Assembly: GCA_028583685.1 (NCBI GenBank)
Contig: JAMXIF010001183.1
Coordinates: forward strand, 18,925,914 to 18,989,913
Source: Petaurus breviceps papuanus
Taxonomy: Eukaryota > Chordata > Mammalia > Diprotodontia > Petauridae
DNA: 64,000 nucleotides
Direction: 5' to 3'
Below are positions 1-60,370 of the stretch, piece by piece. The notes beneath the pieces are model-generated. The model was not told the origin of the DNA and searched no databases. It saw nothing but the letters and a program-made list of their open reading frames with translations. The number at the start of each line of letters is the position of its first letter. The first letter of the stretch is position 1. Made by a program: the position numbers and the translations under genes.

Positions 1-267
1 CTTCCTGATTGCACTACCCAATTTAGTTTGTTTTTGTTTATATTTAAATGTGTTTCCTCCTAGTTGAATGAAAGCTTCTTGAGGGCAAGAACTGTCTGGG
101 TGTTTTTCGTAGAACATAACATTTCACATAGCAGATGCTTAAAGTGCTTTTAAAATTGAATTGAAAGGCATCTTTTCCATGGTCTCCATTGGCAAACATT
201 TGAGAGGCCTCCTTCTGATCAATGATCATATATAGACTAGCTTCTAAATTATAATAATAATGGTAAC

Positions 268-648
268 TGTTGATCCGAAAGGAGCAAGACAAAAGATCCC
301 CAAGAGTAAAATTTGGAAGTGGACTTTATTACTGCGGGATTGCCAGGGTCACATACCCAGATTAGAGTGAGTTGGCACAGACAATGTGCCGGTTTTTAAA
401 GCGATTCCAATAGTCAGGTTATGTAAGCCGAGACTACAATCAGTGATTTGACAGTGTATATTTGAATTTCCTGCGCCTTTACCCTAGGCTGAGGGACAGG
501 GAATCTAGAATGGGCAAAGATGGGGAATATCTGGTGGGGGGCAGGGGATGGGGAAGAATGGGGAAACACTCAACAGGGATTTTACCCTAGGCTGAAATTC
601 CTGCTCAAGGATCAGTTGGGGGAGGGAAGTGTAGAGTCATGCTCAACA
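268..648 (-). mobile_element. Solo LTR-like retroviral fossil (ERV1-like)
   Basis: Read on the minus strand the segment starts TGTTGAGC and ends GATCAACA, with a TTTAAAA-type box and then an AATAAA signal about 60 bases before the end. It is flanked by gtaac and gtcac, a 5-base duplication with one mismatch. Size (381 bases), ends and signals fit a solo LTR; no internal retroviral sequence is next to it. The family name is uncertain. Moderately old by the mismatch in the flanks. Confidence 0.6.
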
Positions 649-689
649 GTCACCAATTGATAAAGGATTAATGTATCCCCATGCCTTTG

Positions 690-1020
690 TGTAGAATGTC
701 CCCATACCTGGAAATACCCTCCATGCTTGCCTCTGCCATTTAGATTCCCAACTTTTCCCAGTTAAAATGACACCTCTTGCATGAGGCCTTTCCTGATCCC
801 TCCAGCTGCTAGTGCCTCTTCCCTAAGCCCCATTTACTCTGTATTTATATAATTTTGCATTATTATATTCTACTTCTCTACTATACTTACATGATAATTA
901 TTGCATTTCCCCTACTCTCCACTTGGGGGCAGGAACAATTTCATTTTTGTCCTTAACACCAGGAACTAGCCCAGAGTGGCACATAAGAGGTACTTAATAA
1001 GCACTTGATTGATTCAATCG
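690..1020 (+). repeat. L2-like LINE 3' end
   Basis: The segment shows the usual order 'cctgatccctccagctgctag', 'gggggcaggaac', 'cacataagaggtacttaataagc' and a gattgatt tail, as in L2 3' ends of mammals. Diverged and not coding. Confidence 0.65.
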
Positions 1021-1069
1021 ATCGATTGATCAATGTCGTATGTTTTGTCCATCACTACAGTTTACAGAG

Positions 1070-1590
1070 TTGAATCAACAAATATTTATTAAGTGCCTAC
1101 TATTTGCTAAATGGGCAGCTGGGTGATACGAAGACTCATCTTCCTGACTTCAAATATGACCACAGACACTCACTAGCTGGGTGACCCTGGCTAAGTCACT
1201 TAACCCTGTTTGCCTCAGTTTCCTCATCTGTAAAATGAGCTAGAGAAGGAAATGGCAAACCACTCCAGTATCTCTGCCAAGAAAACCCCCAATGAGTCAC
1301 GAAGAGTCAGACACAAATATATTTGGAGATACAAAGAAAGGCCAAAGTGACCCCTGAGCTCGAGGAGCTCACAGTTGGGCATAGCAGATAAGCAGCTATG
1401 CGCAAATAAGACATGTATGCAGTAAAAATGAGACAGAAACTGTCAGGAGGACAGAAAGGCAGAGTCCAGGCAATACCACGAGAGGCTTCTTGCAGAAGGG
1501 GGCATTTTTAGGCAAGCTGTGAAGGCAGTCAGGGAATCCCGGAGGCAGGGAGTATCTGAGGGGGGTGTTCCAGAGCACTTCATACACACG
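1070..1590 (+). repeat. Old long interspersed repeat, split by a SINE
   Basis: The head 'aatatttattaagtgcctact' (1078-1112) and body (1317-1590, 'gagctcacag', 'gaggcttcttgcagaag') match the order seen whole at 59110-59890, and are separated by a SINE at 1113-1316. I cannot name the family. Confidence 0.5.
1113..1316 (+). mobile_element. Marsupial CORE-SINE (Mar1/THER type)
   Basis: It has the tRNA-like head (gggcagctgggtg), the core (tttgcctcagtttcctcatc) and the tail (gagaaggaaatggcaaacca, then cacgaagagtcagacac). It lies inside an older repeat. Confidence 0.75.
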
Positions 1591-2187
1591 TACGTTTTAA
1601 AGAGGTGGAAACTTGGACTCCAGAGCGTTTTCTCCAGACTGGGTCTCCTGACTCTGAATTCATCACTTTCCTGGTCACATCACGCCACACTGACCATTAT
1701 GCACATCTAGCAGTCATGCAGCACTGTGCCTAGTTTTCTTCCTCTTCTTTTGATAATAGCCATCCAGGTGTCAAATCAGGGTTTCCACAGTTACTCAGTC
1801 TCCCCTGGAGAAAGCCAACTTGTTCCTGGCCGGAGGCTCTGGGTTCTCTTCCTTCCACAGCCCAGGGATGAGCGCCCACCTGGGACCTAGCTTATCATCA
1901 GCTCTGCCCTGGGTACAGATGCTGTTTGCTTCCAAGGTGAGTAGAGACATTTCATTGCCTTGGCTCCTGGTCACTGAGCTCACACAGCTGTGGAGTCAGG
2001 GCATGTCTTAGCTTTGTCTCTCCAGGTGTCAGTGGGAGCCACTGTTCCAGCCAGGCACCTCATGTCCAGAAAAGGGAGACAGACTTTGTTCTGGTTCCTG
2101 TAATTTTTGCAAGGGGGTATGGCTGGATGGTAGATTCATTGTGGATTTCTTCTTGGAACATTAAACTTCATTCTGGCTCAAGTACAG

Positions 2188-2255
2188 CTAAAGGCACCAT
2201 GGTGTAGTAGATAGAGCACTGGATCTGGTCAGGAAGACCCTTGGTTCAAAGCCTA

Positions 2256-2303
<48 letters not shown>

Positions 2304-2313
2304 NNNNNNNNNN

Positions 2314-2362
<49 letters not shown>

Positions 2363-2480
2363 AGTCATGTGACCTTGGGCAAGTCATTTAACTCTAGGGC
2401 CTCAGTTACTTCATCTGTAATATAAGGGTATTGGACTCAATGACATCTACATTCCCTACCAGCCTTAAATCTATGATCCT
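2188..2480 (+). mobile_element. MIR/THER SINE interrupted by a CA repeat
   Basis: The head (caccatggtgtagtagatag) and the core (ttgggcaagtcatttaactc) of one SINE lie on either side of the CA repeat at 2256-2360. The repeat probably grew from the 'cctaccacac' part of the SINE itself. Confidence 0.65.
2256..2360 (+). repeat. (CA)n microsatellite with assembly gap
   Basis: Pure CA on both sides of ten N (2304-2313). The true length is unknown. Confidence 0.95.
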
Positions 2481-2677
2481 ATGAGGTCAGGGTCAGAGAA
2501 TCTGTGTTCTTTCTATGGTGCCACACTGGCTCCCTTTAGGAAGTGGAGTCCTTTGTGTATCTGCCTGTGGGATTTCCAGACGCCTGACTCCCACTAATGG
2601 CTGTTTCTTGTATTCTTTAACTGGAGCTGGGGGATTGTGAGCAGTAAGTTTGGGGGAAACATGGTCATCTTCAAACA

Positions 2678-2880
2678 TGTAGCCTGGTGCATTGGAAAGA
2701 CACTGGCCCTGGAATTAGAGGGCCTGGGTTCAAATCCCACTTCTGATACTTAATATCTGTGTGACTTTGAGCAAGTCACTTAACTTTCCTAATCCCAGGT
2801 CTCCTCTTCTGTGAATTGAAGGCACTGAACTAGATGGTCTCTGATGCCCATTCCAGCCGTAGAACTGTGATCCTCTGATA
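2678..2880 (+). mobile_element. MIR-like SINE
   Basis: Order: tggaaagacactggccctgg, ctgggttcaaatcccac, gcaagtcacttaactttcc, and a tail like 'ccattccagccgtagaactg'. Confidence 0.7.
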
Positions 2881-2935
2881 AGATTGAGATTCTAGGAAAA
2901 ACTGCTGCAGCTGCTTAGTCATTTGGAGGGGAGTG

Positions 2936-3166
2936 GGGCAGCTAGGTGGCTCAGTGGAGAGAGTGCTGGGCCCTGAGTCAGGAAGATAAGTTCAAATCCA
3001 GCTTCAGACACTTATTAGCTGTGTGACCTTGGGCAAGTCACTTAGCCCTATTTGCTCAGTTTCCTCATCTGTAAAGTGAGCTGGAGAAGGAAATGGTAAA
3101 CCGCTCCAGTATCTCTGTCAAGAAAGCCCCAAATGGGGTCAGACATGACTGAAAAATGACAACAAT
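2936..3166 (+). mobile_element. Marsupial CORE-SINE (Mar1/THER type)
   Basis: Complete head (ggggcagctaggtggctcag), core and tail (gagaaggaaatggtaaaccg through atgactgaaaaatgacaac). Confidence 0.8.
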
Positions 3167-3596
3167 GGGGCAGACCCATGATTTCCTGGGTAATGGGAGG
3201 ACTGGGTGGGGGTGGGCAGACGTACCTTCTCTGTATTTCTCTGTAACTTAGAGTCTGGGTCCTGGGAGTACTGAGAAGTTAACAATATGTGTTAGAGGTA
3301 TGATGAGCCCACGTCCTCCTCACTCTGAGAACAGGTCTCTAACTACTACACCCTGCTGCTTCCCTGTGTGTGTGGTTGCAAATAAGTACACAAATACATT
3401 ATTTTTTGCATTATGAAGCATGTGTATAAGTTGGGGGTGGGTGGGGAGGGATTGTTAATGCTGCCCTAGGAGAAGGAAAGTGACTAGAATGGGAAAGGCA
3501 TGAAGGATCCTGGGTTGTTGTCCTCTAGCTAAGACATAATGCTTTCTCATCTCCAGACCTTTTGTCTCACTGCCCTCTGTCTCTCCCCTGCCCCCC

Positions 3597-3723
<127 letters not shown>

Positions 3724-4194
3724 GAATTTCCTACCAAACCCATCCTTCAAGGGCCAGCTCAAGCATCTCCTCCTCCATGAAGCCTGCCCTGGCTTCTCCA
3801 CTCCCATCAGTCCCTCTGTCCTTTGCACTCGGGGCACTTACTTGGTGCTAACTCAGAGTGCCTTGAGACACATGGTCACAGATTTTGAGTCAGAAAGAAT
3901 CCCCAGAGGCCATGTAGTCCAGCTCCCTCATTTTACATACGAAGGAGCTAAGGTCCACATGGTGATGGGTTTTGCCTGAGATCACTGAGATACTGAGAGG
4001 TCAAAGCAGGCTTTGAAACCAGGTCTGAGTGCACAGTCAGTGTTCTTTGCACTAATCTTTTGTGCTATCCTGCTTTTTAATTTTTTCTCCCTATGTTTTG
4101 TCTCCTTCACCAGACTATCAACCTCCCAAGGCTCACTGGTTCAAACCTTTCAAGTCCACAGTGTCTGGCACTGTGCTCTGCAGACTCCTTTGTT

Positions 4195-4640
4195 TTTATG
4201 AATAATTTTTATTGCTGTTTTTGTTTTTATGTTGCCTATGTTTTCTCCTGCATCTCTCTCCTTCCTTCCCTATCCCCAGACAGCCATCTCTTATAACCAG
4301 TATTTTCTTTAAAAACAAAACAAAATATCCCAACAAACCAGTTAATACATCTCCAAACCCTGGCGCTTTGTACAGTGTTCCACCACTGCGGCCCCTCCGC
4401 TTTGCAGAGAAGTGAGGAACGGGTGTCTTCTCCTCTCTCTCTCTTTTGGGGACCAGCTTGTTCTTTGGAGTTTTGCAGCACGCCTTCAGTTGTCTTGGCA
4501 GTGGTTGTTCTTTCCATTTCCATCACTGTAGTTGCTTTGTACATTTTCTTCTTGATTCTTGCTTCTCATTCCTCATTAGTTCCTGAAAGTCTGTCCATGC
4601 CTTTCTGTATCAATTTGTCCTTGTATCACAGTATCTTCCA
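4195..4640. mobile_element. L1-like 3' region fragment
   Basis: The text (tgaataatttttattgctg, 'ccctatccccagacagcc', 'tttgcagagaagtgaggaac', 'ctgtccatgcctttctgtat') resembles the 3' untranslated part of marsupial L1 elements. Assignment is from memory of such sequences; the direction was not settled. Confidence 0.45.
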
Positions 4641-5921
4641 TTCCACCCCAGTGCAGACTGCTGATGCTTGTGGAGTGGTCCAGGACAAGCAGGAGGTTTC
4701 CTGTTGTCTGGGGAGGTGTAACTTGGGGGACCCCAGAAAATTGTTTTTGAGTCCACGTGACCTTGATCACCCGTGAGACGAGCATCCTTGAGCTGCTTTA
4801 GGCATGGTGCTGAGCTGTTTATAGGACATCCAAATAACAGGATCCCTGAAGATTTTGTGAGGGAGAGAAAAGGCCTTGTCCTCACTCGGTGGCTCTGCGG
4901 CTGTCATCTGTTGTCATAGGGTCTGTATTCTCACCCATCCCACTTCTGGGACCTGGGTTCTATGTCAGTGAAAAGACAGATGGAGTTTTATTTCTTGCCT
5001 GGAAACCCTGGAAGAGTTGACAAGATCTTGGACAGCATCTGTCTCAGAAGGCCCTCGGCTGCGGCAGCTCCACAGACCGAGTTACTCTTTGGTAATAGAG
5101 TTAGGGGCCAGGGGGCAGCCTGGGAGTGTGACTGGAAGGACTGCCAGGGTTATTATAAGAGTCCCCACGCCTGCTCAGCTCTGCTGAGAAAGGTACTTGT
5201 TCAGGCCTCCAGGGAGGCTTTTTTGGCACTGAAGCTTGTGGACCAGAAAACCGACTTAGAGAATTGATTTGGCATGTTGGAGAGATTTAAGATCTCTCAT
5301 CAATGAAATAAACAAGCAAGATTCCAGAGGCCCCACAATGATACATACTTCCCAGCTCCTGATAGAAGGGTGATAGACTCAGGGGACAGAATGAGGCATA
5401 TTCCTTGGCCATGGCCAAAGAAGTAATTTGTTTTCTTAACTATTCATATTGTCACAAGCACTCTGTTTTTCTTTCTTTCTTTTTTTACAGTTGGAGGTGG
5501 GAGAGATGATAGAAAGAAAATAATTTTTTGTTAATTTTTAAAAATTAAATTTAAAAAATTTAAATTGATTTGGGAACCTGCAATGATCTTGAGTCCAGCT
5601 GGGTGGGGGAAGGCTGTGGTGGTTTCCTTGCCAGCATCCTGTCTCATGAAAAACCAATGAAGAAGCTCGAACAGTTGTTGGAAAGAAAAGATCTATAGGG
5701 GGAGTGTTAGGGACTGCTGAGAACAGGACTGAGAACCAAAGATAGCCTGAGCTAAACCCCAAGACACCCCAAATCAGAACTGAGGTGATGCCACATTTGT
5801 TGGTGTGTCTTCTATGGATGAAGCTCCATCGATGACTTTTGGATAGGAAGAGAGACAGAGGGAGAATGCCCTGAAGAAGCTTAGGGTTTAGATATTTAGC
5901 TCCAAAACAATCTTGGTCCTT

Positions 5922-6086
5922 GGGGCAGCTGGGTGGCACAGTGAATAGAGCACTGGCCTTGGAGTCAGGAGGACCCAAGTTCAAATCCAACCTCAGATAC
6001 TTGACACACTTACTAGCTGTGTGACCTTGGGCAAGTCACTTAACCCTAATTCCTTGCCCTTCCCCCCCCAAAAAAACCCAAAATTG
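5922..6086 (+). mobile_element. Marsupial tRNA-derived SINE (WSINE1-like) with target duplication
   Basis: A complete SINE is flanked by aaacaatcttggtcctt (5905-5921) and aaacaatctttgtcctt (6087-6103), a 17-base duplication with one mismatch. Confidence 0.85.
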
Positions 6087-6107
6087 AAACAATCTTTGTC
6101 CTTAAAA

Positions 6108-6363
6108 AGGCAGTATAGTAGGTAGATAGAATACTGGCTTGGGAGACAGGAAGACCTGAGTTCAAATGCTGCCTCACACAATTACTGTGTAACTCTGGGC
6201 AAACATTTAACCTCTCAAGCTCAGTTTTCCCATAAGTAAAATAGGGATAATAGCACCTTCCTTACATGATTATTGAAATGAATAATGAAGATAATCTGTG
6301 TGTAAGGTACTTTGTAAAGCTTAACATTAGCCAAGTAAATATTACTTAATATTATTATTACTA
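6108..6363 (+). mobile_element. Long MIR
   Basis: It includes head, core (ctctcaagctcagttttccc) and the LINE-like end (ggtactttgtaaagcttaac, then ATT-rich). Nearly full length. Confidence 0.75.
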
Positions 6364-6854
6364 GCCACATGACCTCATGCAAGTCACCTAATTTCCTTCA
6401 GCCTCAGTTTCCTCATCTGTAAAGCATGGAAAATAAAGCTTTATCTAGTACCTACTATGTGCTGGGCATTGTGCTAAGCACTTTATAAACATTACCTCTT
6501 TTGATCTGTCCAGTGAAGGGACTGTTAAGACTTGACCTCTGAGGTCCCTCCTAGCTCTGAATCTATGGTCCTCTTAAAAATGAGACCCTCAGCCCTAGAG
6601 AATTAAAGAGCTCACTGCTTTTTTCCTCAGATGATCTTGCAGGAGGCCTTTGAACTTCAGGGTTCATAGTACAATAAAAAGGAGACAAAACCAAAAACTC
6701 CTCACTTAGAAGCAAAATAAAAGGGAGCTTAAACAAAAAACACGCATATGGGGTGAGGTGACCTTTCTTGATTGTGGGACACCGTCTGCTGCCCTGCTGC
6801 TCAATGAAGATCTTCTAGAAGGACGTGAAAAGAAGGGAAGAGGACAATGCTCAC

Positions 6855-56658
<49,804 letters not shown>

Positions 56659-56821
56659 CTACAACCAAAGACATCACAAAGATGGGTGAGTCTCATCCAC
56701 CCACATCACTAATCCAATTCCATGAGGTTTTGCCAGATGCTTCAATAGCTCCCTCCCACCATGCTTGTGATTCTGTCCTTAGAGCCTAAGAAGACATTGT
56801 GCCTTATTAAAAGAAGATCCC

Positions 56822-57120
56822 ACCGGGTATGGCATAGCAGTGTATAGTGGTGTATGCTGGCAGTACCTGCTGCTGGGGAGGCTATGGCTAGTAGATCTCT
56901 TGAGCTCAGGAGTTCTGAGCTACAGTTGATTGGGTATCTACAAAGTCTGACACTAATACCGTGAGCCCCTAAAACAGGGGCCATGCCTGTGGAGGAGCAA
57001 ACCAGCCCAGGTTGGAAGTGTAGCAAATTAAAGTTTCCCTGCCAATCAGCAGAGGGTCAATGAGGGACAACTGCCCTTTTAGCTTGGTTGAGATAGGAAG
57101 ATCCAGTCTCAAGAAATAAT
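56822..57120 (+). pseudogene. 7SL (SRP) RNA pseudogene
   Basis: The segment follows 7SL RNA along its whole length: ccgggtatggc (5' domain), gctggggaggctatgg, cttgagctcaggagttctga, gattgggtatct and gacactaatacc (S domain), aaaccagcccaggttggaa, ccaatcagcag, and a 3' part ending gatccagtctcaag with an A-rich tail. Differences are many, so it is an old retroposed copy, not a working SRP RNA gene. It is on the opposite strand to ABCA4. It is not an Alu or B1, because the central S domain is present. Confidence 0.85.
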
Positions 57121-57257
57121 TAAAAGTAAATAAACAAAATCCATACCAGATATAAGTTTATGAACCTAGGCAATATAAACTCAAGAAATGCATCACCCAA
57201 ATTATTAGCCATTAATTCAACCATTCAACAAACATCAGCTGCCTCCCATATGCTAGT

Positions 57258-57520
57258 CAGCTAGGAGGCAACTGCGCGGTACGGAGGATAGTGCTCTGGG
57301 CTTGGAGTCAGGAAGACCTGAGTCCTACCTCAGATGCTTACTTTTTGTGTGACCTTGGGTAAATCACCTAACCACTGTTTGCCTCAATTTCCTCAACTGT
57401 AAAATGAGAATAACAATAGCATCTACCTCCCAAAATTATTATGAGGATCAAGTAAGACCATAACTGTAAAATGCCTGGTACATAGTAGGTGTTATATCAA
57501 CACTAATTGTTATTATGATG
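57258..57520 (+). mobile_element. Long MIR
   Basis: Head, core (gtttgcctcaatttcctcaa) and LINE-like end are present. Confidence 0.75.
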
Positions 57521-58679
57521 TCACTGTTCTAGATCCGACAGATAGAAAAAAAAGAAGTAACTGTCCCAGCCTTCAAGGAATTTGACTATATTCTACATTG
57601 ACATCTTATTGTGAACTGGGTCATTCTGACCCAGGAGGCAGATCATTATAGTGAGAACTAGTTCAAGAGTCAAGGTTACCACCCTGCTTCTGGTAACTCC
57701 TCACCTGTATGATTCTGGACTAGTCTACTCAAATACCCTAGGCCTCAGTGTCTTCATCTGTAAAATGAGGAGGTTGAATTTGCTTGCTGATTCTATTAAA
57801 TAATAATAAGATATTATTATAACTATATAATAATATATTATAATATTCTGTAACATTAAAACAATATATTATAAAAATAATTTGCATTTCCATAATACTT
57901 TAATGTATACAATTCAATTTCCTCACAATGACCCTGTGAGGAAATTAAAATAAGCACTATTCCCCCCATTTTACAAGTCAGGAAACTGAGGATCAGAGAG
58001 GTTATGTCCTTCATCCAAGATCACACAGTTGATAAGCATCAGAGCTAGATTGGAAGCCAAGTCTCCTGGCTCCAAGCCTAGCTCTCTACCCCCTAATTCA
58101 CATGGATTTACTAATATTTTATAATGTAATATTCTACATTATATTATATCACCTCAATGGGTAAATCAGGTCACTCAGAACTTGGTCAGATCATAGGTTT
58201 AGAGCTGGAAGAAGCCTTAGTTCAACCAGATGAGTCAATTGACTTATCAACAGTCACATAAATAATGTCACAGAGTAGAGATATGAACTGAGGTCCTTTT
58301 ACTACAAATTCACTATACCTTCCCAATTTCAAACAATTCAAATCAGCTCAATGAAATATAAAGGTGCTATTCTGGTATCTTTCATGTTTGAAAATAGATT
58401 TGGTTACTTTGTAAGAAGTAGTTTAATTTCAAAGAAATGAGCTACTGGTCCAGGACTAGTCTGGAACTAGGTGAGTGCTAATGGCATTTGTATTGATTGT
58501 GAGCTCCTGGAGGGCAGGGGCTGTTTCAATTATGTATCCTAGAACCTGTGCAGCCACACTTCTAGACACAAACCTTCCCTATTAATTTGTGAGTCTTTTG
58601 TGGGGCTGACATGGAACCATTTTGGAAGAAAGGGGTTAAGACACACCACTCACCGGAAGTGGGGGTGAATAGAATGACA

Positions 58680-58925
58680 ATAGTAGTAACTCACTTCTGG
58701 AGCACCTTAGCTTTGCAAAATGCTTTACACACATGATTTCATGGATTCTCACATCAACCCCCTGGGGCAGTTGCTATTGTTTCCCCCACTTTATAGATGA
58801 GGAAACCAAGGCTCAGAGAGGTTAAATAATGTACTCAGGACCACACAGTTAATAAATATCTGAGGTGGGATTTGAACTGAGATTTTTCTGGCTCCAAGTC
58901 CAGGGATCTAATCACTGGATTCCTT
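58680..58925 (-). mobile_element. Long MIR
   Basis: Reverse-order MIR with 'tgaggaaaccaaggctcaga' and 'gggatttgaactgagatttt'. Confidence 0.75.
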
Positions 58926-59109
58926 TGTCATAGGAGGTTAGAATGCTAGTCCCATTGCTGTGATGAATAAGCATTCTAAGTTCAAACACCTTTGTAAGGA
59001 ATTGACTTTTAGGAAGAAAGTTACCCCAAAACATGACCAATTCAAATGTTTCCAGGGAAACATCCTGGGCAGGGGCACAAGCAAAAAGTATACTTATTGA
59101 GAAGAAAAG

Positions 59110-59890
59110 CTTCTAATACATCAATCAATCAACAGAGTGCCTAGAACGTGCCAGCCACTGTGTTTGGTGCCAAAGACACAAAGAGAAAAGCAAAAACAGG
59201 CCCTGCCCACCCAGAGTTAACAGCAGAGGAGACAAACACACACGTATAGGAGATACAAAGGAGATGCCAGATAATATGGCGGGGTGGGGAGATCAGGAGA
59301 GGCTTCCTGTAACAGGTCATCCTGCAGTGGAATCTTTAAGGAACTTAAGGATTCTAAGAGTGAGGGCACCTAGGGCAACAGCAGGAAGGAAGAGGGATGG
59401 AATGTTATATGAGGAAATGCATAATAAGGGTAGTGTGCCTGATCTATAAAGCATGTGAAGGGGAGAAATGTGTAATAAGCCTGGAAAGGTAATTTGAGGC
59501 CAGGTTGTGAAGAGCTTTGAATGCCAAATACTAGTTTATATTTGATTCTAGAAGTGATAGGAAGCCAGTGTTGTATCCTGAGGAGAGGAGTGATATGGTC
59601 AACCCTGTACTTTAGTAAAAGCATTATGGGAAACTGTCTGCAGGACAGAGTGAGGGGGGAGGGCTTTGAGATAGGAAAACCATTGAGGAGGCTGTTGTGG
59701 CAGTTCAGGAAAGAGTGGGTAGATATGAGAAAAGCTGCAGAAGCAGCAGGACTGGCTAAGAGATGGGATATAGGAGGGTGAGTGAAAAGGAAGAGAGAAT
59801 GAAACCAAGATTCTGAACCTGGATGGTGGTGGCTTTCACAGTAATAGTAAAGTTCAGAAGAACAATAGGTTTGAGTGAAAGCTAAGTTTA
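59110..59890 (+). repeat. Old long interspersed repeat, most complete copy
   Basis: Order: 'gtgcctagaacgtgccagcc', 'aggcttcctgtaacaggtca', 'aggccaggttgtgaagagct', 'gatagg aagccagtg', 'ggtggtggctttcacagtaa'. The same order is seen in part at 1070-1590, 20995-21500 and 41070-41520. Non-coding; family name unknown to me. Confidence 0.55.
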
Positions 59891-60112
59891 GAGATACCTG
59901 GGCCTCCTGTAAGAGAATGGCCTCTTCAACTGGAGAAGGCCACACTCTTTTTATATGACATGGAATCTAGGGCTTTAGATATTCAAAATAGTTATACAAA
60001 AATAAGTCTGAAGTACAGTGTTAAACTTATTAAAATGTTCACCTATTTTAAATAAAATTACATATTTAAATAAAATTACATACAATATTTTAGATATAAA
60101 CATAGATATAGA

Positions 60113-60370
60113 TTTGTCATTCAGTTCTTTTTCAGTCCTATCTGACTCTGTGACCCCATTTGGGATTTTCTTGGCAAAGATACTGGAGAGGTTTGCCATT
60201 TCCTTCTCTAGCTCACTTTACAGATGAAGAAACTAAGGCAAACAAGGTTAAGTGACTTGCCCAGGGTCACACAGCTAGTAAATGTTTGAGGCTGGATTTG
60301 CACTTATAAAGATAAGTCTTCTTGTTTCCAAGCTCAGTACTCTCTATCCACTGAGCCACCCATATGCCCT
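60113..60370 (-). mobile_element. Marsupial CORE-SINE
   Basis: Opens with the reversed tail (gggattttcttggcaaagat) and closes with the reversed head (ccactgagccacccatatgc). Confidence 0.8.

Noticed and set aside
4236-4544. 102-codon minus frame and overlapping plus frames
   Set aside because: They fall in L1-like 3' non-coding sequence.
56742-57026. 94-codon minus frame
   Set aside because: It is antisense to the 7SL pseudogene.
59370-59945. 191-codon minus frame, the longest in the window
   Set aside because: It lies antisense in an old interspersed repeat and resembles no protein family I know; long stop-free runs occur by chance in such repeats.
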